Shown here one piece after another: positions 31,907-41,614 of a stretch of 64,000 nt of DNA. The position numbers and the translations under genes were made by a program. Under the pieces are notes generated by a model. The model was not told where the DNA came from and did no database searches. It saw only the letters and a list, made by a program, of their open reading frames with translations. This stretch comes from Streptomyces endophytica (GTDB lineage Bacteria > Actinomycetota > Actinomycetes > Streptomycetales > Streptomycetaceae), in contig NZ_CP110636.1 of the NCBI RefSeq assembly GCF_026153355.1, positions 3,720,001 through 3,784,000 on the forward strand, read 5' to 3'. Every line of letters begins with the position of its first letter. Position 1 is the stretch's first letter.

Positions 31907-33253
31907 CTAGGCGGTGAGGGCGCTGTCGGTCTCGGGGGCGGCCGGGGCGGCGGCCCGGCGCTCCCGCATCCGGCGGGCGTGCTCGTCGGTCCGCGCGTCG
32001 TACGCCATCAGCTTCGGCAGGCCCAGCACGAGCAGCCCGACCCCGGCGAAGCACAGCAGACCGCCCAGGGACACCGAGGCCCGGACGCCGGTCAGGGCCG
32101 CCATCCCGCCGACCCGGACCTGCCCCAGCTGGGGGCCCGCCGAGTACGACAGCAGCTCGATGCCGGCCAGCCGGCCGCGCAGCTCGTCGGGGATGGTCTG
32201 GTTCCACAGCGCCGAGCGGAAGATGCCGCTGATCATGTCGCAGGAGCCGGCCAGCGTGAGGCAGAGCAGCACCAGCCAGATGGTGCGCGCCTGCCCGGCC
32301 GCCGCGACGGCCAGCGCCCAGCCGGCCGCCGCCAGCGCGATCGCCCGCCCCTGCCGGTGGATCCGGGAGGTCCAGCCGCTGGTCAGGCTCACCAGGCAGG
32401 AGCCGGCCGGCAGCGCCGCGTACATCAGGCCCAGCGCCCAGGGGGCGTGCAGCTCGTCGGCGAGGAACGGGAAGATCGCCAGCGGGAAGGCGAAGAGCAT
32501 CGCGGTGAGGTCGATCGCGTAGGTGCCCAGCAGTTCCTTGCGGGACCAGGCGTAGCGCGCGCCCTCCGCGATCGCGCGCAGGGACGGCTTCTCGGCGTCG
32601 TGCGCCGCGGGCGACGGGGCCAGCCGTACGGAGAGCAGCAGCGAGCCGACGTAGGTGGCCGCGTCCACGCCGTACGCCCAGGACGGGCCGGCCCAGGCGA
32701 GCAGCCCGCCGGCCAGCGCCGGGCCGGCGATCGCGCCGACCTGCCAGCGCAGCGCGTTCAGCGCGGCGGCCGCGGCGAGCTGGTCGTGCCCGACGATCCG
32801 CGGCACGATCGCGTCCAGCGCGGGACGCTGCAGACCGGTGAGCGCGCTGGACACCGCCGCGCTCACATACAGCGGCCAGACCGCCGGATCCGGCAGCAGG
32901 CTGTTGACCAGCAGTCCTACCGCGATCAGGCCCAGCGCCGCCTCGGTCCACACGATCAGCCGACGGCGGTCCACGGCGTCGGCGAGCGCACCGCCGTAGA
33001 GCCCGAAGACGATCAGCGGGACCAGCTCCACCGCGCCCAGCGCCCCGACCGCGACGGTGGAACCGGTCAGTTGCTTGAGCTGGAGCGGCAGTGCCACGAA
33101 GGTCAGGAAGCTGCCGAAGACCGTGATCGCGCCGGCGCACCACATCAGCCGGAAGTCGCGTGAGGACCGCCAGGGGGCCAGGTCCGGCAGGAGGGAGGCG
33201 AGCCGCCGCCGGGCTGCCGGCGCGGGTGGGAGCGGGGGATCCTCGGTGGTCAC
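31907..33253 (-). CDS. MFS transporter (enterobactin-exporter-like / MFS_3)
   Basis: About 448 residues with about twelve hydrophobic segments, beginning DFRLMWCAGAITVFGSFLTF. The loop motif GGALADAVDRRRLIVWTE and QRPALDAIVPRIVGHDQL place it in the MFS_3 (EntS-like) group, many of which are drug or siderophore exporters. GTG 33253. Substrate unknown; the nearby iron genes make siderophore-type export possible but nothing here proves it. Confidence 0.9.
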   Translation of the reverse strand: MTTEDPPLPPAPAARRRLASLLPDLAPWRSSRDFRLMWCAGAITVFGSFLTFVALPLQLKQLTGSTVAVGALGAVELVPLIVFGLYGGALADAVDRRRLIVWTEAALGLIAVGLLVNSLLPDPAVWPLYVSAAVSSALTGLQRPALDAIVPRIVGHDQLAAAAALNALRWQVGAIAGPALAGGLLAWAGPSWAYGVDAATYVGSLLLSVRLAPSPAAHDAEKPSLRAIAEGARYAWSRKELLGTYAIDLTAMLFAFPLAIFPFLADELHAPWALGLMYAALPAGSCLVSLTSGWTSRIHRQGRAIALAAAGWALAVAAAGQARTIWLVLLCLTLAGSCDMISGIFRSALWNQTIPDELRGRLAGIELLSYSAGPQLGQVRVGGMAALTGVRASVSLGGLLCFAGVGLLVLGLPKLMAYDARTDEHARRMRERRAAAPAAPETDSALTA

Positions 33254-33355
33254 GAGGGTCCATCGTGCGGCGCGGGGAGCGGGCCCGCAAAGGGTTTTCG
33301 GTGGCGGGGGCGGGCCGCGCGAGGGCGGAGGAACGTCCCCCCGCCCGAGCGGCGG

Positions 33356-34032
33356 CTACCAGCGTGGTGGCGGGGGCGCGGTCAGCTCGTCGGCGAGGCG
33401 GGCCAGGCGGTCGCGGAAGCGGCGGCGGCCGCGCGGCGCGGGCAGGCAGTTCTCGCCGGCGGCCGCGCTCACCAGGTGCTGGACCGTATCGAGGTCGAGG
33501 CCCTGGGAGGCGACATCCTCGGGATCGGGGCCGGGGGCGGTGCCGGGGTGGGGCCGGTACCGGGGGCGCCGTCGGGCGAGGGCGCCGACGCGGTCAGGGC
33601 GTCGTGCGCGAGCGCGTGCAGATCGCGGTCACCGCCGTCCAGGGCGAGCACCGTGGCGCCGTTGCGGCGGGCGTCGTGCACCCGCTCCAGCAGCTCGGCG
33701 CCCGGCTGCCCCGGCGCGACGACCAGCAGCGTCTCGCCCCGCCCGGCCGCGACCAGCCGGCCCGGCCCGACGGCCAGATGGGCCGGGGCGCCGGCCGGGA
33801 CGCGCTGCCGCACCAGGGTCGGTGACAGCTCCGGCAGCCCCGACCAGGCGGCCTCGTCGTCGAGATGGGCGGCCAGGTGCCAGGGCTCGTAGTCGGCGCC
33901 GCCGACCAGCAGCAGTCCGCCGCCGTGCGGGGCGACGGCGGTGCGCAGCGACCCGGCGAACCGCCGGGTGGCCTGGATCCACTCGGTCCCGGCGAGCACC
34001 TCACGCAGCAGGGCGACCCGTACGGCATCCAT
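33356..34032 (-). pseudogene. conserved hypothetical protein, one -1 frameshift
   Basis: The frame from 34032 (MDAVRVALLREVLAGTEWIQ) reads well to TPAPPPAP, then drifts into IPRMSPPRASTSIRSSTW and stops at 33469. In the next frame, starting just before that point, reading continues PDPEDVASQGLDLDTVQHLV and on through SAAAGENCLPAPRGRRRFRD to PPPPRW and a stop at 33356. One extra base in the G run 33527-33537 (+ strand) joins them into about 225 residues. The protein is cytoplasmic and has no family I recognise. The lyase gene is just upstream on the same strand (42-bp gap). Confidence 0.75.
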
Positions 34033-34074
34033 GGCCCGGATCCTGCCGCAGCGCCCCGGCACCTGGTTGCCGTT

Positions 34075-35064
34075 TCAACCGGCGTCACCCGTACGGGCCA
34101 CCGGCTCCAGACCGGCGGCCGTCAGCCGACGTCCTACCTCCCGGACCGACTCCTCGCTCAGCGGCAACTGGGGGAAGGCGGTGGCTCCGTGCTCGATGAC
34201 GCCGAGGAGCCGCAGCGCCGCCTTGAAGGCGCCGAGCGCCGAGGAACTGCGCCCCATCTCCGCCTCCGGACCGGCGTCGACCATCCCGAACAGTGCGACC
34301 AGCCGCTCCTGTTCGGCCGCCGCACGCGCCCAGTCGCCGGCCCGCGCCGCCTCGTAGAGGCGTACGTAGCCGGCCGGATCGACGTTGCCCAGCCCCGGGA
34401 CCACACCGTCCGCGCCCGCCAACAGGGCGCCGTCCACGGTCAGTTCGGAGCCGGTGAGGATGGTGAAGCCGGGGGCCGGTCCGGTGCGCCGGCCGGTGCG
34501 GCCGCCGAGTGCGACGAGCAGCCGGCGCAGTGCGCCCTCGTCGCCGCTGCTGTCCTTCAGCCCGGCCAGCGTGCCGTCCTCGGCCAGCTCGCGCACCACG
34601 GTGGGGGTGAGCCTGCTGGGCACGGCCATCGGGATGTCGTAGGCGAACAGCGGGCGGTCCACGGCCGCGCGCAGATGGCGGAAGTGGGCGGCGATCTCCC
34701 GGGGGTGGGTGCGGGTGTAGAAGGGCGCGGTGGCGACCAGGGCGTCGGCGCCGAGCGCGGCGGCGGCGCGGGCGTGGTCCAGGACGCGCGGGGTGGTGGT
34801 GTCGATGACGCCGGCGAGGACCGGCACCCGGCCGTCCGCGGCCTTGATGACGGTCTCCAGGGCGGTGGCCCGCCGGTCGTCGGTGAGGTAGGCGACCTCG
34901 CCGGTGGAGCCGAGGGCGAAGAGTCCGTGCACCCCGCCGGCGACGAGGTGGTGCACCAGGCGCGTCAGGGAGGCGGTGTCGACCTCGCCCCGCGGGTCGA
35001 GGGGGGTGCAGACCGGGGGGATGACTCCGTGGAGAGGGCCGTGGAGGGGGGTGGGCAGGGCCAT
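34075..35064 (-). CDS. dihydrodipicolinate synthase / N-acetylneuraminate lyase family protein
   Basis: About 329 residues of the DapA/NanA class I aldolase family. The phosphate/pyruvate-binding loop is FALGSTGEVAYLT (GSTGE), the catalytic Tyr is in PLFAYDIPMAV, and the Schiff-base Lys in LAGLKDSSGD. Because the divergent GntR regulator and sialidase operon share its operator, N-acetylneuraminate lyase activity (to pyruvate and ManNAc) is the most economical assignment, by inference. ATG 35064 has GGAG 6 bases upstream; ATG 35100 lies within the operator and is less likely. Confidence 0.92.
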   Translation of the reverse strand: MALPTPLHGPLHGVIPPVCTPLDPRGEVDTASLTRLVHHLVAGGVHGLFALGSTGEVAYLTDDRRATALETVIKAADGRVPVLAGVIDTTTPRVLDHARAAAALGADALVATAPFYTRTHPREIAAHFRHLRAAVDRPLFAYDIPMAVPSRLTPTVVRELAEDGTLAGLKDSSGDEGALRRLLVALGGRTGRRTGPAPGFTILTGSELTVDGALLAGADGVVPGLGNVDPAGYVRLYEAARAGDWARAAAEQERLVALFGMVDAGPEAEMGRSSSALGAFKAALRLLGVIEHGATAFPQLPLSEESVREVGRRLTAAGLEPVARTGDAG

Positions 35065-35089
35065 GGCGGGCTCCGGGTGGTCGTGAAAC

Positions 35090-35114
35090 ACATAGGACAT
35101 GGGATGTCCTATGT
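35090..35114. promoter_or_regulatory. FadR/GntR-type operator, lyase side
   Basis: ACATAGGACAT (35090-35100) and ATGTCCTATGT (35104-35114) are exact 11-bp inverted repeats around GGG; core AGGAC-N7-GTCCT. It lies 26 bp upstream of the lyase start. The same core recurs at 36121-36137. Confidence 0.88.
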
Positions 35115-35180
35115 CAGAGCACAATAGACCTGTTCACAGGCGGTCGGAAGGATCCGCGGCCCCGGCGGGCGCGGGTCGGA

Positions 35181-35215
35181 GGGGGATCCCCCTGCTCCTC
35201 AAGAGGGTGGGGGAG
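35181..35215 (+). repeat. small palindromic element, copy 3
   Basis: GGGGGATCCCCCTGC, CTC-AAGAG-like loop, then GGTGGGGGAG. Same head and tail as the copies at 14626 and 21928. It sits in the intergenic control region between the lyase and GntR genes. Confidence 0.7.
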
Positions 35216-35258
35216 GGTCGGCGGCGCGGCGGCGGTGTGTGCGGGAGAGGGAGAACCC

Positions 35259-35942
35259 ATGGCGCGAGGGACGATGTCCGAGGAAGTGCAGGCGCAGATC
35301 AAGCAGTTGATCCTGCGGCGCAGACTGGTCCCGGGCGATCCGCTGCCCACCGAGGCCGAACTGGTCGACCTGCTCGACGTCAGCCGCAACTCGGTGCGCG
35401 AGGCACTCAAGGCGCTGCAGGCCATGCGCATCGTCGAGATCCGGCACGGCTTCGGCACCTACGTCGGCCCGCTCACCCTGGAGCCGTTCGTCGAGGGCGT
35501 CGCCTTCCGCGCCGCGGTCCGCCACCACCAGGGCGAGCCGAGCCTGTACGAGCTGATGGAGGTCCGCGAGGCGGTGGAGGCCGGCCTGATCGCCACCGTC
35601 GCGCGCCGGCTGCCCGCCGAGGACCTCACCGTCCTCAAGGGCCTGGTGCAGCGGATGGCGGAGGAGGCGCGCGGCGGCATGGTGCAGAGTGCCACCGACC
35701 GGGCCTTCCACCTCGCCCTGTACCGCTCGATGGGCAACCACCTGCTGAGCGAGGTGCTGGACGCCTTCTGGGCGGCGTTGCGCCGGGTGCGCGAGGACCT
35801 CTCCGACGACCGCCCTGACCCGGAGCTGACCTACCGTCAGCACAAGGAGATCGTCGAGGCGCTGGAGGCCGGCGACGGCGACCGTGCCGTGGAGGCCATG
35901 CACCGGCACTTCGACGGCATCCGGCGCCGGCTGGCCGAGTAG
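35259..35942 (+). CDS. GntR family regulator, FadR/FCD subfamily
   Basis: About 227 residues. The winged helix spans ~1-70 (QIKQLILRRRLVPGDPLPTE, AELVDLLDVSRNSVREALKAL, FGTYVG). The C-terminal FCD domain follows, with metal-ligand-like positions in ELMEVREAVEAGL, ATDRAFHLALYRSMGN and RQHKEIVEALEAGD, plus AVEAMHRHFDGI. FCD regulators bind small carboxylates or sugar acids. It most likely represses the divergent lyase and the following sialidase/ABC operon via AGGAC-N7-GTCCT. ATG 35259 is preceded by GGGAGA. Confidence 0.94.
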   Translation: MARGTMSEEVQAQIKQLILRRRLVPGDPLPTEAELVDLLDVSRNSVREALKALQAMRIVEIRHGFGTYVGPLTLEPFVEGVAFRAAVRHHQGEPSLYELMEVREAVEAGLIATVARRLPAEDLTVLKGLVQRMAEEARGGMVQSATDRAFHLALYRSMGNHLLSEVLDAFWAALRRVREDLSDDRPDPELTYRQHKEIVEALEAGDGDRAVEAMHRHFDGIRRRLAE

Positions 35943-36080
35943 CGAAGGGCGCGGACCGGCCCGGCCCCGGTGGTGCGGGCGGGCGGCGCCGGACCCCGTC
36001 CCGCGTCCGCCCGTTCACCGTGATGTCACGCTCCGTCAGCCGTCCCGTTGCCGACACGGAAAAGCGTCATGTGTGCTGCC

Positions 36081-36109
36081 TTGACGGTCAGTTGGGCGCT
36101 CCCTATGGT
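36081..36109 (+). promoter_or_regulatory. sigma-70-type promoter of the sialidase operon
   Basis: TTGACG (36081-36086), a 17-bp spacer and TATGGT (36104-36109) form a near-consensus HrdB-type promoter. The predicted transcript start (~36116) lies just before the operator at 36121. Confidence 0.75.
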
Positions 36110-36120
36110 CCCCAGGACAG

Positions 36121-36137
36121 AGGACATCCTACGTCCT
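36121..36137. promoter_or_regulatory. GntR operator, sialidase side
   Basis: AGGACATCCTACGTCCT has the same AGGAC-N7-GTCCT core as the site at 35094-35110. Placed just downstream of the -10 box, it would block transcription when occupied. Confidence 0.8.
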
Positions 36138-36156
36138 TGCCCCCTGGGGGTGACCC

Positions 36157-37248
36157 ATGGCGTACGAGAGCTCGGTGCCGTACCGGGCCGGGACCGAGGG
36201 GTACACGAGCTTCCGGATCCCTGCCGTGGTCCGCGCGCGCTCCGGGGCCGTGCTGGCCTTCGCCGAGGGCCGGGTCTCCTCGGCCGCCGACTCCGGTGAC
36301 ATCGACACCGTCCTCAAGCGGTCCACCGACGCCGGCCGCACCTGGGGCCCGCTCCAGGTGGTCGCCCGCAACGGTACCGGCACCGCCGGCAACCCCGCCC
36401 CCGTCGTCCTGGCCGGCGGCCGGGTGCTGTTATGGACGGTCCACAACGCCGCCGACGCCACCGAGGACCGGATCCGGCGGGGGGCGGTCCCGCCCGCCGA
36501 CGGCCGCCGCGTATGGCTCCAGCACAGCGACGACGACGGCGCGACCTGGAGCCCGCCGAGCGAACTCACCGACCAGGTCAAGCGGCCGGACTGGCGCTGG
36601 TACGCCACCGGCCCCGGCCACGCCCTGCGGCTGCGCCACGGCCCGTACGCCGGCCGGCTGCTCGTCCCCGCCAACCACTCCACCCCGCCCGGCGACCCCG
36701 CGGACACCGGCACCGAGCCCCGCTACAACGGCAGCCACACCCTGCTCAGCGATGACGGCGGCGCGACCTGGCGGATCGGCGCCGTCGACGGCGACACCCA
36801 CCCCACCGTCGCCCCCAACGAGACCACCGCCGCCGAACTCCCCGACGGGACCGTCTACCTGAACACCCGCAGCCAGGCGGCCGCCGCCTGGCACCGCGCC
36901 GACACCGTCTCGACCGACGGCGGCGAGAGCCTTCGCACCCCGTTCCGCCCGCAGGCCGGGCTCGCCGGCCCGGTCTGCCAGGGCAGCGTGCTCCACCTCG
37001 ACGACCACCGCACCCTGCTCTTCTCCGGACCCGCCCACCCCGACGCCCGCGCCCTGATGACCCTGCGCACCAGCCGCGACGCCGGCCTGACCTGGCGGAC
37101 CGTGCACACCACCGGCGGACTCCCGGCCGGCTACTCCGATCTCGTCCGCCTCGACCGCGACACCGTCGGACTGCTCTACGAGACCGGCGACTTCAGCGCG
37201 TACTCGACGATCACCTTCCGCCGCATCCCCGTGGAGGAGCCGGCATGA
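36157..37248 (+). CDS. exo-alpha-sialidase (neuraminidase, GH33-like)
   Basis: About 363 residues forming one six-bladed propeller. The FRIP motif is at YTSFRIPAVV (residue ~19), followed by four Asp boxes: STDAGRTWG, SDDDGATWS, SDDGGATWR and SRDAGLTWR. Arg residues of the sialate-binding triad are plausible in FRIP, and further C-terminal arginines lie in LRTSRD and RLDRD. There is no signal peptide, so it should act inside the cell on imported sialosides. ATG 36157 follows GGGGGTGA. The stop overlaps the binding-protein gene as ATGA. Confidence 0.93.
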   Translation: MAYESSVPYRAGTEGYTSFRIPAVVRARSGAVLAFAEGRVSSAADSGDIDTVLKRSTDAGRTWGPLQVVARNGTGTAGNPAPVVLAGGRVLLWTVHNAADATEDRIRRGAVPPADGRRVWLQHSDDDGATWSPPSELTDQVKRPDWRWYATGPGHALRLRHGPYAGRLLVPANHSTPPGDPADTGTEPRYNGSHTLLSDDGGATWRIGAVDGDTHPTVAPNETTAAELPDGTVYLNTRSQAAAAWHRADTVSTDGGESLRTPFRPQAGLAGPVCQGSVLHLDDHRTLLFSGPAHPDARALMTLRTSRDAGLTWRTVHTTGGLPAGYSDLVRLDRDTVGLLYETGDFSAYSTITFRRIPVEEPA

Positions 37249-38593
37249 CCCGCAACCCCGTGCCCCACCTGCCCCGTATGCCCCGCAGAACGGTCCTCGG
37301 CGGGGCGGCCGCGCTCGCCGCCGGCCTCGCGCTCGCCGGCTGCAGCGACGGCGGGGACGGCGACGCCGACGCGCCCCGGGAGCGCAAGAAGGGCCAGAAG
37401 ATCACGCTGACCTTCTGGTCCTGGGTGCCGGGCATCGACAAACCCGTCGACCTGTGGAACCGCAAGAACCCCGACGTCCAGGTCAAGGTCGAGAAGGTGT
37501 CGGCCGTCAACGGCGAGCAGTACGCCAAGATGCACGCCGCCATCAAGGCCGGCAACCCGCCCGACCTCGGCCAGATCGAGTTCCCGGTGGTCCCCAGCTT
37601 CCTGCTCGACAACGGGCTGCTCGACCTCGCCCCGCTCGGCGCCGCCCGCCACAAGGACAAGTTCTTCGGCTGGCAGTGGCAGCAGTCCGTCTTCGGCAAG
37701 GGCATCTACGCCATCCCGCAGGCCTCCGGCCCGATGGGGCTCTTCGTCCGCCAGGACCTCTTCGACAAGTGGGGCCTGAAGGCTCCCGGGACGTGGGACG
37801 AGTACGAGGCCGCCGCCAAGGTGATCCGCAAGAAGGGCGCCTGGATCGAGACCTTCGCCCCCACCAACGGCAACCGCTTCTCGGGCCTCGCCTGGCAGGC
37901 CGGTGCCAAGTGGTACGCGAGCCACGGCGACACCTGGATCGTGCACATCGACGACGAACCCACCCGCCGGGTCGCCGACTACTGGGAGTCCCTGGTCAAG
38001 CAGAAGCTCGTCAAGACCATCCCGGACCGCCAGAACGCCTGGTACAAGGACCTCCAGACCGGCGACATCACCGCCTGGGTGGGCGCCAGTTGGGGCGACG
38101 CCCTGCTGGTCGGCAACGCGCCGGGCACCAAGGGGAAATGGCGGGCCGCGCCGCTGCCCCAGTGGAAGGCCGGCGGCCAGGTCTTCGCCAACTGGGGCGG
38201 CTCCACCACCGCCGTCTTCGCCAAGGCGAGCTACCCCAAGGACGCGCTGGACTTCGCGGTCTGGCTCAACACCGACCCCGCGTCGATCGCCCTGCTGATC
38301 GACGGCGGCTACGGCTTCCCCAGCGCCAAGAAGGGCTACGCCACCGACGCCCTCGACGTCGACAAGCCCTTCTTCGGCGGCCAGTCGTACAGCAAGGTCT
38401 TCGCCGACGCCAGTGCGCACGTCGACACCAGCTGGCGGTGGGGACCCGGCGTGGACACCCTCTACCAGCGGCTCGGCGACGCCTTCACCGACGCCATCGC
38501 CGACGGCAGCTCGTTCCGCTCCGCCCTTGCCAAGGTGCAGCGCCAGACGCTGTCCGACCTCCAGGGCAAGGGCCTGAAGGTGGAGAGCGGCGG

Positions 38594-38597
<4 letters not shown>
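37245..38597 (+). CDS. ABC sugar-type solute-binding lipoprotein
   Basis: About 450 residues. The signal combines Arg-Arg (MPRRTVLGGAAALAAGLALA) with lipobox LAGC near residue 33, so Tat export and lipid anchoring are both likely. SBP_bac_1 features are ITLTFWSWVPGIDKPVDLWN, PDLGQIEFPVVPSFLL and FANWGGSTTAVFAK. With the sialidase upstream and two permeases downstream it should bind a sialylated oligosaccharide or sialic acid derivative (inference). Confidence 0.94.
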
Positions 38598-39576
<979 letters not shown>

Positions 39577-39580
<4 letters not shown>

Positions 39581-40452
39581 CCCGGCCCACCGCCCGAGCC
39601 CGCACGACCCTGCCGCCGGTCCGCCACCGGATCATCACCGCCTCGCTGCTGACCGTCGCCGCGCTGTACTTCCTGGTGCCCGTCTACTGGCTGGTCGTCT
39701 CCATCACCAAGAACAGCGCCGAACTCTTCGGCACCTTCGGCTTCTGGTTCGCCGGCCACCCCGACCCCCTCGGCCACCTCGCCGACGTCCTCACCTACGA
39801 CCACGGCATCTACGTCCGCTGGTTCGCCAACTCCCTGCTCTACGCCGGGATCGGCGCGGTCTGCGCCACCCTGCTGTCCGCCGCGGCCGGCTACGCGCTG
39901 GCCAAATTCCCGTTCCCCGGCCGGGAGGCGGCCTTCAACCTCGTCCTCGCCGGCGTCCTCATCCCCGGCACCGCGCTCGCCCTCCCGCTCTACTTCCTCT
40001 TCAGCGCGATGGGCCTGGCCGACACCTACTGGGCGGTGCTGATCCCGAGCGTGGTCAGCCCGTTCGGCGTCTACCTCTGCCGGATCTACGCGGCCGCCGC
40101 GGTCCCCGACTCGCTGCTGGAGGCGGCCCGGATCGACGGCGCGGGCGAGGCGCGGATCTTCGCCGGGCTGGGGCTGCGGCTGATGACCCCCGCGCTGGTC
40201 ACCGTCTTCCTGTTCCAGTTCGTGCACATCTGGAACAACTACTTCCTGCCGCTGGTCATGCTCTCCGACTCCGACCTCTACCCGATCCAACTGGGCCTGA
40301 CCAGCTGGACCGGCTACGCGGACCGGCAGCCGGTGCTCTACCAGTACACGGTGGGTGGCGCGTTCCTCTCCGTGGTGCCGCTGATGGTGCTGATGACCGT
40401 CCTGCAGCGGTACTGGCGCGCGGGGTTGACGGAGGGCAGCGTCAAGGCGTGA
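39577..40452 (+). CDS. ABC sugar importer permease 2 (MalG type)
   Basis: About 291 residues with six membrane segments (ASLLTVAALYFLVPVYWLVV at the start). EAA loop LEAARIDGAGEARIFAGLGL. AAGGAGCG precedes ATG 39577. It pairs with the MalF-type permease as the channel of the sialidase-linked importer. It is the last gene of this operon within the window. Confidence 0.94.
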
Positions 40453-40578
40453 CGGCGCGATGCCGCGGTGGGGCGTCGTGGGGTGGCGGTGCCTTGCCAC
40501 GGGCGGCCGTCGTGGGGGTGACGATGCCGTGCCGCGGGCGGCCGTAGTGGCGTGACCGGACGTGACAGGATCGGTGTC

Positions 40579-41310
40579 ATGACTACTCCTGACGATGCGC
40601 AGTCCCCGAACGCCGCGACCCGCGCGAAGGCTGCCCTGCAGCGCGACCCCTGGGACCTGCCGGACGTCTCCGGCCTCGTGGTCGGCGTCCTCGGCGGCAC
40701 CGGCGACCAGGGCCGGGGCCTGGCCTACCGGCTCGGCCGGGCCGGCCAGAAGGTGATCATCGGGTCCCGGGCCGAGGAGCGCGCCCGGACCGCCGCCGAG
40801 GAACTCGGCCTCGGCATCGAGGGCGCGGAGAACGCGGAGTGCGCGCGGCGCAGCGACATCGTGATCGTCGCCGTGCCGTGGGAGGGCCACGCCAAGACGC
40901 TCCAGGCCCTGCGCGAGCCGCTGGCCGGCAAGCTCGTGATCGACTGCGTCAACCCGCTGGGCTTCGACAAGAAGGGCGCCTACGCGCTGAAGCCGGAGGA
41001 AGGCAGCGCGGCCGAGCAGGCCGCCGCGCTGCTGCCGGAGTCCCGGGTCACCGCGGCCTTCCACCACCTCTCCGCGGTGCTGCTCCAGGACCCCGAGGTC
41101 GAGCAGATCGACACCGACGTGATGGTGCTGGGGGAGTCCCGCGCCGACACGGACCTGGTCCAGGCGCTGGCCGCGCGCATCCCCGGGATGCGCGGCGTCT
41201 TCGCGGGGCGGCTGCGCAATGCGCACCAGGTGGAGTCGCTGGTGGCGAACCTGATCTCGGTGAACCGGCGGTACAAGGCGCATGCGGGGGTCCGCCTCAC
41301 GGACGTCTAG
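40579..41310 (+). CDS. npdG: NADPH-dependent F420 reductase
   Basis: About 243 residues. The N-terminal Rossmann motif is GVLGGTGDQGRGLAYRLGRAG with the NADP-preferring GSRAEERA after strand 2. The F420-binding side includes VNPLGFDKKGAY and AAFHHLSAVLL. It reduces coenzyme F420 with NADPH to supply F420H2-dependent reductases. ATG 40579 gives the conserved DPWDLPDVSG leader; upstream ATG 40552 is less likely. Confidence 0.93.
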   Translation: MTTPDDAQSPNAATRAKAALQRDPWDLPDVSGLVVGVLGGTGDQGRGLAYRLGRAGQKVIIGSRAEERARTAAEELGLGIEGAENAECARRSDIVIVAVPWEGHAKTLQALREPLAGKLVIDCVNPLGFDKKGAYALKPEEGSAAEQAAALLPESRVTAAFHHLSAVLLQDPEVEQIDTDVMVLGESRADTDLVQALAARIPGMRGVFAGRLRNAHQVESLVANLISVNRRYKAHAGVRLTDV

Positions 41311-41421
41311 CCCCACGGCGCAAGCGGGTGCGTCGTGGCCGAGAGCGAGGGGCAGCCGAGGGCGGTGGCGGGGATGGGGGACACTGGGAGGGACCGCCTA
41401 CTCCCGACAGGAGCTCATCCC

Positions 41422-41613
41422 ATGCCCCGCCTCGCTCTCATGGCCCTCGCCGTGTGTGTTCTTGCCGTTGCCGCTGCCGTCGTGTCCTTCGTGGAGGGCA
41501 GCTTCGTGGGGATCGTGTGGGTGTTGCTGGCCGGTATCTCCAGCAACATGGCGTGGTTCTACGTGCGCAAGGCGAAGATCGAGCGGGAGCAGCGGGCCGC
41601 GACCTCCGGCTGA
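41422..41613 (+). CDS. small two-helix membrane protein
   Basis: About 63 residues: two hydrophobic stretches (LALMALAVCVLAVAAAVVSF and IVWVLLAGISSNMAWFYV) and a basic tail (RKAKIEREQR). CAGGAG 7 bases before ATG 41422. Function unknown; convergent with the M50 protease gene, one base between the stops. Confidence 0.75.
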   Translation: MPRLALMALAVCVLAVAAAVVSFVEGSFVGIVWVLLAGISSNMAWFYVRKAKIEREQRAATSG

Positions 41614-41614
41614 G

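Noticed and set aside
40453..40578. Tandem repeat between the ABC permease and npdG
   Set aside because: Only two loosely similar GCGGGCGGCCGT-containing stretches; consistent with chance in GC-rich DNA.
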